Source: Belliella kenyensis
GTDB lineage: Bacteria > Bacteroidota > Bacteroidia > Cytophagales > Cyclobacteriaceae
Direction: 5' to 3'
Assembly (NCBI RefSeq): GCF_022549675.1
Contig: NZ_JAKZGR010000001.1
Coordinates: forward strand, 186,001 to 250,000
Length of the DNA stretch: 64,000 nt
The notes beneath the pieces are model-generated. The model did not search any database. It had not been told where the DNA came from and saw nothing but the letters and a program-made list of their open reading frames with translations. Each line of letters begins with the position of its first letter. Positions within the stretch are counted from its first letter, which is position 1. Positions 44,201 through 53,265 of this stretch are shown here, piece after piece. The position numbers and the translations under genes are program-made.

Positions 44201-45724
44201 ATGAAAAAAATTATCCTCTTTTGCTACACCATAGTCTATATCAATATAGCTCTCGGACAATCAGATTCTTTGAAAGAAAAGTTTCTGTTGAAGAGTACGC
44301 AGAATTATATTGAAAACATAGCACATCTTCCGCTTAGATCTTCTCTTGTTGGAGGTGAGTTTGGATATAGTGGTATATTTTGGAGTAAGACAGATGGTGA
44401 TTTTCATACTGTTCAGATGCCAGAGAATAGTAGAACCTATGGTTTTTCATCCATGGGAAACAGATCTGTCAAGGGTTGGATGATAGAAGGGAGATTTCAG
44501 TATCAAAATCAGCGTCAAGATAGCATAGGGTGGAAGCAGACCAGAGATGTGTTTTCTAATCCATATTACTTTAGCAACATCAAGAAAGGCAATTGGCGAA
44601 ATGTTGTTTTTGATTCCTATGTCAATGCGAGTAAATATTTCTTCGACGAAAAAGTGGGACTAGGCCTAGGGGTGGATTATTCTCTTCAAACCCATAGCCG
44701 AGGAAGTGATCCTAGACCCTTGATCAATTACTTCTATATCAATCCTAAAATACAAATTGCTTATCAATTTATTCCAGGTCATCAAATTGCTGTTGGAGGA
44801 AATCTTAGGCGTGCCATAGAAAGAGGAAATATTTCAAATTTCAATCAAAGCAATGATAGTTTTGGAAGAACTGAATATAACCTATATACCATGATGGGAG
44901 GCGCCAGTTTTAATTTAATGCGAAGACCTACTTATGAACTACTAGAAGATGGATATGGATACTCTTTGGCATACTACTTCCAAAAATCTCAATGGATCCT
45001 GAGCAATGAAATAAATTATACTCAAAACAGCAAAAGCTTTATAAGATTAGGAATAGATGGTTCTCAGAGAATTTTCGAGGAGATAGGCGTATTTGACCAA
45101 GAGATTATTAGCAACAAGTTCTTTGCACAGTTTTCAAATTCCTCTCGCGTCATCCAGTTAAGCGCAGAAGCCTTCCAAAACTATGGCACTGATTTCAATA
45201 ATTTGTTTGCGGGGAATAATTATCAGCAGGATAATTTGGGGTTTTATTTGAACCTACTTCATGAATTTAAAAACTTAAACTCTTTCACCATTTTGGCTGA
45301 TTTTGGTGTCAATCATTTAGCAGAAAGAGACTTTAATGCCTCGCATGCTTACGAAATTTCCAATATGAATTTTGGAACTGGGTTTCAGTTGCCTATTTCT
45401 ATAAATGAAAAAGTTCAATTGCTTCCGAGTCTCAAGGGAAACTACCGAATGAATGTATTGAAAGATGTCAATATTTTACAGAGTCAGATCAATATCGTCA
45501 GTAATAGTGTTTTCATTCCAAATATTGATTATTTCAGTACTGATTTCATTGAAATTATACCAGAGATAGCTGCCAAAATAAAATTTAAAAAAATTGAATT
45601 GAACCCATCTTTGTATGCAGATTTAGTTACTACTCAAAATTCTCAGCAGTATTTGTCTGGATATTTTCTTTCTAGAGGAAATCAAAGAAACTCATTTGGA
45701 ATTAGTCTATACTTTATCCACTAA
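44201..45724 (+). CDS. DUF6850-family outer membrane beta-barrel protein
   Basis: A 507-residue protein with a signal peptide (IALGQ) and alternating beta-strand sequence (GWMIEGRFQYQNQRQ, GVDYSLQTHSRGSDPRP, FIPGHQIAVGGNLRRA) that fits an outer membrane barrel. The DUF6850 family accompanies DUF4876 lipoproteins and TonB receptors in this phylum. Function is not known. It lies between the hairpin and the cytochrome c peroxidase gene, 24 bases from the latter. Confidence 0.85.
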   Translation: MKKIILFCYTIVYINIALGQSDSLKEKFLLKSTQNYIENIAHLPLRSSLVGGEFGYSGIFWSKTDGDFHTVQMPENSRTYGFSSMGNRSVKGWMIEGRFQYQNQRQDSIGWKQTRDVFSNPYYFSNIKKGNWRNVVFDSYVNASKYFFDEKVGLGLGVDYSLQTHSRGSDPRPLINYFYINPKIQIAYQFIPGHQIAVGGNLRRAIERGNISNFNQSNDSFGRTEYNLYTMMGGASFNLMRRPTYELLEDGYGYSLAYYFQKSQWILSNEINYTQNSKSFIRLGIDGSQRIFEEIGVFDQEIISNKFFAQFSNSSRVIQLSAEAFQNYGTDFNNLFAGNNYQQDNLGFYLNLLHEFKNLNSFTILADFGVNHLAERDFNASHAYEISNMNFGTGFQLPISINEKVQLLPSLKGNYRMNVLKDVNILQSQINIVSNSVFIPNIDYFSTDFIEIIPEIAAKIKFKKIELNPSLYADLVTTQNSQQYLSGYFLSRGNQRNSFGISLYFIH

Positions 45725-45748
45725 TCAAAAAGCCCAAATATAATAAAA

Positions 45749-46873
45749 ATGAATAATCGCCTTTTAGTTGTTTTCTCAAGTTTAGTATTACTCACCAGCA
45801 TTGCTTGGATTCAAGTCAATGAACATTACACAGCTGAAGAATTGAGGGAAATTTATTCTCAATCCTCGGAATATTGGCCAGCGCCAAATGTAGATGAGGA
45901 TATAGAATTTAGAGAAATTGGTTTGATGCCAGAAAACCCCTACAGAAATGTGGATTCTCTCAAACCAATTATAGAACTAGGGAAAGTATTATTTTTTGAT
46001 CCTAGGCTTTCCTCTTCAAACCAAATCAGTTGTGCCACATGTCATGATCCAGAGCTAGGCTGGTCTAATGGCAGGTCTCAATCAGTGGGGCACAATCACC
46101 AAGTAGGCAAAAGAAATTCTCCTGGACTAAATAACATTTGGCAGACAGAGCCACTTTTTTGGGATGGTAGAGCAGCAAACCTTGAAGAACAAGCACTCAT
46201 GCCTGTAGAAGATCCTATTGAAATGCATCAAAAAGTTAATTTCCTTCCTATAAAACTTTCCAAGATAGAAGGTTATAAAAAATACTTTGCTGAAGCTTTT
46301 GGTGATGATGAAATTTCAACTGAAAGACTTTCAACTGCTCTGGCTTACTTTCAGCGCTCATTGACTAGTAGAAATAGTGATTTTGACAATTTCATGAAGG
46401 GTAATAAATATGCCATGTCTGATGAAGCCATACAAGGAATGCATTTGTTCCGAACAAAGGCTCGCTGTATCAATTGCCATAGTGGTCCTTTTTTTACAGA
46501 TAATAAATTTCACAATTTAGGACTTCATTTCTATGGTGGTAAGTTTGAGGACTTAGGCAGATTTGATTTCACCAATGATCCGGCGGATATAGGAAAATTT
46601 AAAACACCGTCTTTGAGAGATGTGATGTACACAGGACCATGGATGCACAACGGATTTTTCAATGACATCATGGGCATTCTGCAAATGTACGACAATGGAA
46701 TGGCTAGACCTAAGCCTAGACCAGGCTCAGAATTCGATCCCAACTTCCCTGTTACTTCTCATACACTGGTTAAATTGAACCTAAGTCAGGAAGAAAAAGA
46801 GCAAATCATTGCATTTCTTCATTCCATATCAGCTCCTAATTTCAGAATGAATAGACCAGAGATACCAAGATAG
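45749..46873 (+). CDS. Di-haem cytochrome c peroxidase
   Basis: A 374-residue periplasmic enzyme. An N-terminal hydrophobic segment (LLVVFSSLVLLTSIAWI) acts as signal or anchor. Two c-type haem sites are seen: CATCH (C95, C98, H99) and CINCH (C240, C243, H244). The arrangement FDPRLSSSNQISCATCHD and a late TPSLRDV...GPWMHNG block match the bacterial peroxidase/MauG family. It reduces H2O2 or performs a related oxidation using the distal haem. It closes the run that starts with the TonB receptor. Confidence 0.92.
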   Translation: MNNRLLVVFSSLVLLTSIAWIQVNEHYTAEELREIYSQSSEYWPAPNVDEDIEFREIGLMPENPYRNVDSLKPIIELGKVLFFDPRLSSSNQISCATCHDPELGWSNGRSQSVGHNHQVGKRNSPGLNNIWQTEPLFWDGRAANLEEQALMPVEDPIEMHQKVNFLPIKLSKIEGYKKYFAEAFGDDEISTERLSTALAYFQRSLTSRNSDFDNFMKGNKYAMSDEAIQGMHLFRTKARCINCHSGPFFTDNKFHNLGLHFYGGKFEDLGRFDFTNDPADIGKFKTPSLRDVMYTGPWMHNGFFNDIMGILQMYDNGMARPKPRPGSEFDPNFPVTSHTLVKLNLSQEEKEQIIAFLHSISAPNFRMNRPEIPR

Positions 46874-46944
46874 TCATACCCAATAATGCATGTGGAAACT
46901 GGATTGGAAAAAAATACACGCAATATAAATTTTGCAAATCAGAC

Positions 46945-46989
46945 ATCTATTGATTCTTGCTTCGTAAATATGACCAAGAATCAATAGAT
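46945..46989. terminator. Bidirectional hairpin after the peroxidase gene
   Basis: Perfect 15-base inverted repeat ATCTATTGATTCTTG (46945-46959) / CAAGAATCAATAGAT (46975-46989) with a 15-base loop, in the gap between the convergent peroxidase and ROK kinase genes. No long T-run is attached, but stem length and position favour a shared terminator. Confidence 0.65.
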
Positions 46990-47079
46990 ATCTAAACTTT
47001 GAAAAGTGAATGGATACTTTTTTATCCAAGATTATGCATTGGATTTGAGGACAAGTCACCTCATTAATTTGAATGTTTT

Positions 47080-47730
47080 TTAATTATTATCCCACATTCT
47101 CAATCCTCCCTCGTAGGCCATGTGGTTATTACCAAGCCTACATTTATGAGGTACTTTAGTGATGTGCTTCGAATTTCCACCACCCAACACGATCTCATCT
47201 GGATTGAAAGCAATGTCAAACCTGCGCACTATATAGTTCACATGCTTATTCCATTTGGATGCACCAAGTTTTTGAAATCCTCTTTTGCCAACGTAGTCTT
47301 CAAATACACCCTTTTTGTAAGAAAGATGAGCCAATTCCATAGGAATCACATGACCATGGCTAACCAAGGCTGAACCTAAACCAGTTCCTAAACCCAAAAA
47401 GAGCATTACACCACCTTCATATGACCCCAAAGCCTGCATAGCTGCATCATTCATGATTTTTACTGGTTTACCAAAAGCCGACTCAAAGTCAAAATCACGC
47501 CAGCCACTTCCAAGGTTTACGGGTTCGGTTGCGATTCTACCTTGCTTTACTACTCCTGGGATGCCAATGGATATCACTTCATATTCCCAATCTGAAGTCT
47601 CTCGCATAACTTCACGAACCAAATGAGTGGGAGTCATAAAATTACCAGATGGTATTTTTCTTCTTTCTTCTCCATTATTAACCCTAACTTTCACATTAGA
47701 CCCGCCAATATCAATTACAAGTATTTTCAA
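47080..47730 (-). CDS. ROK-family kinase, polyphosphate-glucokinase-like
   Basis: A 216-residue ROK protein. The phosphate loop is VIDIGGSNVKV near the start, followed by ISIGIPGVVKQG, MNDAAMQALGSYEGG and the ATP-site block LFLGLGTGLGSALV. The C-terminal IVLGGGNSKHI is also present. It is shorter than typical glucokinases and has no zinc-motif cysteines; the layout resembles actinobacterial polyphosphate glucokinases. It likely phosphorylates a hexose. It is convergent with the peroxidase gene and 65 bases from the KAS III gene on the same strand. Confidence 0.87.
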   Translation of the reverse strand: MKILVIDIGGSNVKVRVNNGEERRKIPSGNFMTPTHLVREVMRETSDWEYEVISIGIPGVVKQGRIATEPVNLGSGWRDFDFESAFGKPVKIMNDAAMQALGSYEGGVMLFLGLGTGLGSALVSHGHVIPMELAHLSYKKGVFEDYVGKRGFQKLGASKWNKHVNYIVRRFDIAFNPDEIVLGGGNSKHITKVPHKCRLGNNHMAYEGGLRMWDNN

Positions 47731-47795
47731 GATTTCTAAGTTTTGATAAAAATTCGTTTTAGGATATTCAATAATTAAAATTAAGAAGCAATTCG

Positions 47796-48875
47796 TTAAG
47801 GTACAAGATAAACGATTGCATTTACATTCATGCCAGCTCCTACAGAGGTGAATACAATGTAATCTCCAGATGCTAGCTGATGCCCTTTTAGCTCTCCTTT
47901 GACTATCTTATCATAAAGGATAGGTACAGTGGCTACAGAATTGTTCCCCAGTTTAGAAATGATCATTGGCATGATTGAAGCTGAATCATCCAATTTTTTT
48001 TCGTATAGTTTAAAAAGTCGTTGAATGATAGCCTCATCCATTTTTGCATTAGCTTGATGTATAAGGACTTTTTTGATCTTGGATATATCTATACCAGATT
48101 TATCGATAGTAGCTTTGACCAATGCAGGAACAGTATTTAGAGCATATTCATAAAGCTTTCTACCATTCATTTTCATAAAGAGTGTGTTATCTTCAAATTC
48201 TGGATGATAGGAAATGTCCATTTTGAGAAAATGCGCTTCATTGAGCGTATCTGTTCTCGTCTTATGACACAATATACCAATTGGTGTTTCACTTTCCTTA
48301 CTTTCAAGTATTACTGCACCAGCACCATCTGAGTATATCATACTATCAATGTCATGAGGATCTGCTATTCTAGAGAGGTTTTCAGAACCTACTACCAAAA
48401 CTCTTTTGGCATCGCCTGATTTGATATAGTAATTGCCTTGTATGAGGCCTTGAACCCACCCTGGACAACCAAAAGGTAGATCGTAAGCCACACAATCCGG
48501 ATTGGAAATTTGAAGCTTGTGTTTTACCCTTGATGCTAAAGTAGGTACCATATCAGATTTGATGTTATCATGCAAAATATCACCAAAATTATGAGCCACA
48601 ATGATATAATCTAACGTCTCAGGATCAATTCTTGACGTTTCTATAGCTTCCTTGGCCGCAAAATAAGCCATGTCTGAGGTATTTAATTCCGGACTTAGGT
48701 ATCTTCTTTCACGGATGTCGGTGATTTCTTGAAATTTCTGAACGATGTCTGCTACTGGTTTCTCTATTTTTAATCCTTTTTCATTGACAAAGTCTCTACT
48801 ATAAAAATCTTCATTCTTCTGGATTAAGGTAGGAATGTATTTTCCTGAACCTATAATTATACTATATACTCTCAT
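47796..48875 (-). CDS. 3-oxoacyl-ACP synthase III family protein
   Basis: A 359-residue condensing enzyme. The Cys-His-Asn triad is complete: nucleophile Cys in FGCPGW (C137), His in LIHQANAKMDEAI and Asn in KLGNNSVAT. KAS III starts fatty acid synthesis by joining acetyl-CoA and malonyl-ACP; paralogues act in lipid or secondary metabolism. The FGCPGW context and VKHKLQISNPDCVAYD segment differ from standard FabH, so a specialised role is possible. The ATG at 48875 (MRVYSIIIGSG) fits the family; the ATG three codons upstream is possible. Confidence 0.88.
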   Translation of the reverse strand: MRVYSIIIGSGKYIPTLIQKNEDFYSRDFVNEKGLKIEKPVADIVQKFQEITDIRERRYLSPELNTSDMAYFAAKEAIETSRIDPETLDYIIVAHNFGDILHDNIKSDMVPTLASRVKHKLQISNPDCVAYDLPFGCPGWVQGLIQGNYYIKSGDAKRVLVVGSENLSRIADPHDIDSMIYSDGAGAVILESKESETPIGILCHKTRTDTLNEAHFLKMDISYHPEFEDNTLFMKMNGRKLYEYALNTVPALVKATIDKSGIDISKIKKVLIHQANAKMDEAIIQRLFKLYEKKLDDSASIMPMIISKLGNNSVATVPILYDKIVKGELKGHQLASGDYIVFTSVGAGMNVNAIVYLVP

Positions 48876-49208
48876 GTTAATCATTTAGGGTTAATTTTAA
48901 ATAATACAAGTTTTACCAAAACCCTCATTTATTTAAAACCTTATAAACTTTGAATGTAGCAAATATTTTTGTTCACAAGCGCACAAAATATAGATAAAAT
49001 ATGCATACCATGTTAAACAAATTTTAAAAGTTCAAATATCATGCAATACAAGATCATATTCCAGAAACTTAATTTTTTATTTCAATCAATGGGATAACTA
49101 GTTGAATCTTAGTATTAATCATTTGTTTAGATTATATTACTTTTTATATTCAAACAGTATATCAAAATTGTTTCAGAATTATTTGAGTTAATTAAATTTA
49201 CTAATCAA
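48876..49208. other. AT-rich intergenic region between divergent genes
   Basis: About 330 bases between the KAS III and DUF6134 genes, which diverge. Very AT-rich with many T-tracts. Promoters for both genes should be here, but I found no full TTTG/TANNTTTG pair. No open frame, repeat or hairpin stood out. Confidence 0.5.
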
Positions 49209-49853
49209 ATGGTGATTCATTATTTTCTTCAAACATATCCTAAAACAAGTCTAAAATCATTCAAATGCTGTCTAATTGCAATTTTGCTATTCTCACAAAA
49301 TTCAATTTGTATAGGACAAGCAGAGACCATTCATTTTGACATTACTGTAGCAGGGATATCGATAGGGGAGATGAAGGCGTACAGAGAAGTCAGTCTTAAT
49401 AAGGAATTTTATGATCTGCAAAGCAAAGTAAGCTTTTGGTTTTTTGGTAGAGTAAATCTCGACTATTCAATAAAGTCTGAGTTTGATGGGAAAAAACTAA
49501 AGCGAGCGAATTCAAAGACAAATAGTAATAAGGGAGATTTTGCATCTTCTATTGTTTGGAAGGATGATAAATACCATGTTAAAGCAACTAGTTATCAATT
49601 TGAAAATGATACCACATTTTATAGGCCATTTTTATTTAGCTCATCCAAAATGTTTTTCGAAGAACCTGTTGAAATAGATTTGTCCATCGCTGAAAATTTT
49701 GGTCTCCCCGCCAAAGTTACCAAAATGAAAGATTACTACGAAGTCTCTGTCAATGGGAACAAAAATAAGTTTTACTACGAGAACGGTAAAATAGTAAAAG
49801 CTGTAATGCAAAGTCCTGTAAAAAACTATGTCATCAAAAGAAAGCCAGATTAG
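49209..49853 (+). CDS. DUF6134-family exported protein
   Basis: A 214-residue protein. A signal peptide (CCLIAILLFSQNSICIGQ) is followed by beta-rich sequence with FDITVAGISIGEMKA and a repeated strand pattern, characteristic of DUF6134. Function unknown; likely periplasmic. The stop overlaps the convergent DUF3820 gene stop by 4 bases. The window shows no operon partner on the same strand. Confidence 0.78.
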   Translation: MVIHYFLQTYPKTSLKSFKCCLIAILLFSQNSICIGQAETIHFDITVAGISIGEMKAYREVSLNKEFYDLQSKVSFWFFGRVNLDYSIKSEFDGKKLKRANSKTNSNKGDFASSIVWKDDKYHVKATSYQFENDTTFYRPFLFSSSKMFFEEPVEIDLSIAENFGLPAKVTKMKDYYEVSVNGNKNKFYYENGKIVKAVMQSPVKNYVIKRKPD

Positions 49854-50074
49854 CTATGCTTAAGCCTTTTCAACTGATGAAGAATATCTTCCAGTCCGTT
49901 CAATCGGATTTCGTAAAGCGTATTGAGCCACATTCCTAGTTTCCCCTCTGGAAAACCCTGACCATGCATCCAGACCAAGTAATGCTCAGGAATATCGCAA
50001 AGTAATTTGCCTTTATACTTTCCATAAGGCATGGTTTTAGTAACCAAATCCATCAATATTTGCTTGTCCATCAT
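49850..50074 (-). CDS. DUF3820-family small protein
   Basis: A 74-residue protein of the DUF3820 family (putative quorum-sensing-regulated virulence factor-like proteins, a name of uncertain relevance here). The motif is MPYGKYKGKLLCDIPEHYLVWM. No membrane or signal segment. It follows the DtxR-type regulator gene with a 15-base gap on the same strand and is probably co-transcribed. Function is unknown. Confidence 0.85.
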   Translation of the reverse strand: MMDKQILMDLVTKTMPYGKYKGKLLCDIPEHYLVWMHGQGFPEGKLGMWLNTLYEIRLNGLEDILHQLKRLKHS

Positions 50075-50089
50075 TTTTTTTTCAATTCT

Positions 50090-50752
50090 TTAAACCATAA
50101 TCAAAATATTTCCTGCTACATCTTTAGACATAAAAATCGTCTTCTTATTATCCACTAAGATTTCAATAGAACCATCAAACTCTACTTTTTCGATGACTTT
50201 AATCCTAGCTCCTATATATGCGCCTACCTTATCCAAGTAGCGGAGAAAAGCAGCGCTGCTATCTTTTACAGCTACAATCTGACCACTTCCATTCAGTTCG
50301 ACTTCATTAAGTGGAATTCTTGGCCTGACACGCACATCACCGTATTCATCAGGTATGGGATCTCCGTGAGGATCAAATTTCGGAAAACCTAAATATTCAT
50401 CTAACCTGCGAATCAAAATACTAGACTGAACATGCTCAAGTTCGTCCGCTACATCCGTCACTTCATCCCACGTAAATCGTAATTTCTCGACTAGGAAGAC
50501 TTCCCAAAGTCTCTGTTTTCTAATGATTGACAAGGCGTGCTTTTTACCTTCTTCTGTGATGTGTACACCGTAATACTTTCTATAATCTATGACTCCTTTT
50601 TCACCAAGCTTCCTCAGCATATCACTTACAGAGGCAGGCTTTAGTTTCATTGCAGCAGAGATATCATTTGTAGATACTCCTTTTTTACCTGCATCAGTTA
50701 GTTCATAGATGGTCTTGATGTAGTTCTCTTCTGCAAAGCTAAATTTATTCAT
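50090..50752 (-). CDS. DtxR/MntR-family metal-dependent regulator
   Basis: A 220-residue regulator. The winged helix is at the N-terminus (AEENYIKTIYEL, then VSTNDISAAMKLKPASVSDMLRKLGEKG). The metal-binding dimerisation domain follows (RLWEVFLVEKL, ELEHVQSSILIRRLDEYLG). The C-terminus is an SH3/FeoA-like domain. Such proteins bind Mn or Fe and repress metal uptake genes. A TATCTTTG box (50769-50776) lies just upstream as a -7 candidate. Two TTTAG/CTAAA palindromes further upstream suggest autoregulation. No transporter gene is adjacent. Confidence 0.9.
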   Translation of the reverse strand: MNKFSFAEENYIKTIYELTDAGKKGVSTNDISAAMKLKPASVSDMLRKLGEKGVIDYRKYYGVHITEEGKKHALSIIRKQRLWEVFLVEKLRFTWDEVTDVADELEHVQSSILIRRLDEYLGFPKFDPHGDPIPDEYGDVRVRPRIPLNEVELNGSGQIVAVKDSSAAFLRYLDKVGAYIGARIKVIEKVEFDGSIEILVDNKKTIFMSKDVAGNILIMV

Positions 50753-50802
50753 ATCCTATGATTTGATACAAAGATAGTATTTTTCGACCAATCTAAAAAT
50801 TA

Positions 50803-50820
50803 ATTTAAATAAGGCTAAAT
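50803..50820. promoter_or_regulatory. Weaker DtxR/MntR-type operator candidate
   Basis: ATTTAAATAAGGCTAAAT: one arm matches the downstream half of the better site at 50857-50874 in inverted form (AAGGCTAAAT versus ATTTAGCCTT), while the other arm is imperfect. It lies between that site and the regulator's predicted -7 box. Confidence 0.35.
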
Positions 50821-50856
50821 CACTTGTGGATAAGTCAAATTTTAATGTTTATTTGA

Positions 50857-50874
50857 ATTTAGCCTTGTCTAAAT
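50857..50874. promoter_or_regulatory. DtxR/MntR-type operator candidate
   Basis: ATTTAGCCTTGTCTAAAT is a palindrome with perfect 6-base arms ATTTAG/CTAAAT around a 6-base centre, resembling the operators of DtxR-family repressors. It is about 105 bases upstream of the regulator start, suggesting autoregulation. Binding is an inference from sequence shape. Confidence 0.5.
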
Positions 50875-51257
50875 ATTAATATTGGCAAAACTAAATTTTA
50901 TTACAATCACCTGATATTTAGTACTATGTATCCATAAAGAAATTGTATATGCATAGGGAAATCTGAAAAAATATAAGTTTCCATAACTCAGAAATTGGTT
51001 TCCTATTGAATAAGACGGTGGATAACTTTCCACAATGGAAATGTGATTTGAGAATCAATAAATTGCCTAAAAAAATAATTCTGCTACCCGCCAAGCTGTA
51101 CAATTAGCGTGAGTCTTTAGATTTGTAAATGGGATGTAAGCACTTGATGAAAGTAGAGTAAAAGAATTCAAGAAGAAGAAAACCGCATCATTGCTAGCGG
51201 AAAAATACTAGGATGCACGCCTTAAAACTGCATCAGATTCGCTCGGGTGAGGTAACT
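50875..51257. other. Gap of about 380 bases with a less AT-rich island, nature unknown
   Basis: No intact gene is visible. The part from about 51080 to 51245 is visibly less AT-rich than the flanks and can form several short stems (CCGC/GCGG near 51182-51200, GATGC/GCATC near 51212-51233). It could be a small structured RNA or a decayed gene. Leftward translation gives a frame broken by stops. I could not assign it to a known RNA class. Confidence 0.35.
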
Positions 51258-52379
51258 TTATTTGCTGAACAATTGATCTAATTTATGAGCTTCCTCTTGA
51301 GTCCAAAACGGAAATTCATCTATTCCATGAATATAAAAATTGTTGGTATATATGTCATCCATTAATTGTTTGAATTTTTGGTGATTTGAAAAATCAACAG
51401 AAAATCCAGCTTGGTATTTTGAGGCTATTTGCTCCCAATTTTCATTTGGTGATATCAAAAATACTTTTCCCAATGCTAAACACTCAAACAGTTTGCTGGG
51501 AAGTTTTGGACTTATATTTGGCAAATTTCTATAAGGTAATAAGACAATATCAGCTTCATCATAGGCCTCTAAAACTAGCTCATATGGAAGCGGTGTTTCA
51601 CTGGGTAAGTATTCGATTTGGATAATCGAATCTACTTCAAGTTTTAATTTGTCAGAGAATGATTGTATGGGTACATGTCCCATGATTCGTAACCTATGAT
51701 TGGGATAAAAACTCAACAGAGACTTGAACCACTGAACAGCTTCCCAAGATCCATAAGAAGGTGTAATAGTTCCCGTCATAAGAAAACACAAAGGACGATT
51801 CTTATGAAAATGAATAGGCGATAATTGCCTAATTATACCTGAGAACTTGTTTTCAAGGATGGTGAAATTTTTGATGCTGGGAAATTCATCTACATAACAT
51901 GCCTCAGCAAAGATATGATGGTCAATAAAAGGTTTTGAACAGCATTCAATTACTTTTATTAGACTCATTGCAAAGGTTTTAAAGATATTTTGCTTTCCTG
52001 CACCAAACTTTACATTCAGCGCATAGTTTTCTTGAATATCATAAATAAGCTTTGAATTGCTGAAAATTTTATAAAAAACTGCCATTGGCAAGAGCTCAAA
52101 CGTGGTGACAAGGATAGTACTGGGTTTTATTTTGTACAGAAGTCTAAGGAACTTATAACCTATCAGAAGCCTTTTAGAGCTAGTTCTTTGATTATTGAAA
52201 ATTGAATGAAATGTAACATTTTGTTCATCTTTTTCATTTTTATTCAAAAAACCTATGATGTTAATGTCGTATTTATTTGTTTCACGCAGCGAAAGTGCAA
52301 ATCGATAAAAAGACCTAGCATCTTTGAGTGGTTTTAGAGTGGAAGCGATTACGATCTTTGATCTTTCATACTTTGACAT
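51258..52379 (-). CDS. Glycosyltransferase (GT4-like)
   Basis: A 373-residue glycosyltransferase of GT-B fold. The N-terminal half has IVIASTLKPLKDARSFYRFA and a TTFELLPMAVFY...DIQENYALN region. The C-terminal donor domain has FLMTGTITPSYGSWEAVQWF, then EADIVLLPYRN and KLPSKLFECLALGKVFL. These give the usual sugar-nucleotide site. It may act on surface polysaccharide or glycolipid. The ATG at 52379 is preferred to one at 52412. It stands alone, divergent from dapD with a 50-base gap. Confidence 0.85.
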   Translation of the reverse strand: MSKYERSKIVIASTLKPLKDARSFYRFALSLRETNKYDINIIGFLNKNEKDEQNVTFHSIFNNQRTSSKRLLIGYKFLRLLYKIKPSTILVTTFELLPMAVFYKIFSNSKLIYDIQENYALNVKFGAGKQNIFKTFAMSLIKVIECCSKPFIDHHIFAEACYVDEFPSIKNFTILENKFSGIIRQLSPIHFHKNRPLCFLMTGTITPSYGSWEAVQWFKSLLSFYPNHRLRIMGHVPIQSFSDKLKLEVDSIIQIEYLPSETPLPYELVLEAYDEADIVLLPYRNLPNISPKLPSKLFECLALGKVFLISPNENWEQIASKYQAGFSVDFSNHQKFKQLMDDIYTNNFYIHGIDEFPFWTQEEAHKLDQLFSK

Positions 52380-52431
52380 AAAGCCACTGTTACTATTAAT
52401 TAAAATAAACAAACGAAACTAATAAATAATT

Positions 52432-53247
52432 ATGGACTTACAGACAATAATTGAAAAAGCTTGGGAAAACCGAGAAATGCTAAAGGAGAAAGATGTAGAG
52501 ATTGCTATCAAATCGGTGATATCAGATCTTGATTCAGGTAATTTAAGGGTTGCCGAGCCACTAGAGGACGGTTCTTGGAAAGTAAATGATTGGGTAAAAA
52601 AGGCAGTAATTCTTTATTTCCCTATCCAAAAAATGCATACAATAGAAGTGGGACCTTTCGAATTCCATGATAAAATGGCTTTGAAAACTAACTATGCTAA
52701 GCAAGGGGTAAGGGTAGTACCGCATGCTGTAGCGCGCTATGGAGCTTACTTGGCATCAGGCGTAGTAATGATGCCTTCTTATGTGAATATAGGGGCATAT
52801 GTAGACAGTGGCACAATGGTTGATACATGGGCTACGGTAGGCTCTTGTGCCCAGATCGGAAAGGATGTTCATTTGAGCGGAGGAGTAGGGATAGGTGGAG
52901 TGTTGGAACCAGTACAAGCAGCTCCAGTGATCGTGGAAGATGGGGCATTTATTGGGTCTAGAGCGATAATCGTCGAAGGAGTTAGAATTGGAAAAGAAGC
53001 TGTAATAGGTGCAGGAGTGACTTTGACAGCAAGCTCCAAAATCATCGACGTAACTGGTTCGGAGCCCGTTGAATATAAGGGCTATGTTCCTCCAAGGTCG
53101 GTGGTAATACCAGGTTCATTGACTAAAAAGTTTCCCGCTGGGGAATTTCAAGTACCATGTGCTCTAATCATTGGACAAAGAAAAGCATCTACAGACCTAA
53201 AGACCTCTCTGAATGATGCGTTGAGAGAAAATAATGTTGCCGTCTAA
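52432..53247 (+). CDS. dapD: 2,3,4,5-tetrahydropyridine-2,6-dicarboxylate N-succinyltransferase
   Basis: A 271-residue DapD with full length and the left-handed beta-helix of hexapeptide repeats (VNIGAYVDSGTMVDTWATVGSCAQIG, then VGIGGVLEPVQAAPVIVEDGAF). It transfers succinyl from succinyl-CoA in the diaminopimelate/lysine pathway. It lies 18 bases before a TPR lipoprotein gene, but that link is unlikely to be functional. Confidence 0.96.
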   Translation: MDLQTIIEKAWENREMLKEKDVEIAIKSVISDLDSGNLRVAEPLEDGSWKVNDWVKKAVILYFPIQKMHTIEVGPFEFHDKMALKTNYAKQGVRVVPHAVARYGAYLASGVVMMPSYVNIGAYVDSGTMVDTWATVGSCAQIGKDVHLSGGVGIGGVLEPVQAAPVIVEDGAFIGSRAIIVEGVRIGKEAVIGAGVTLTASSKIIDVTGSEPVEYKGYVPPRSVVIPGSLTKKFPAGEFQVPCALIIGQRKASTDLKTSLNDALRENNVAV

Positions 53248-53265
53248 AGTTTGAGACGACGAAAA

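Noticed and set aside
51386-51625. Rightward frame inside the glycosyltransferase gene
   Set aside because: Antisense shadow without features.
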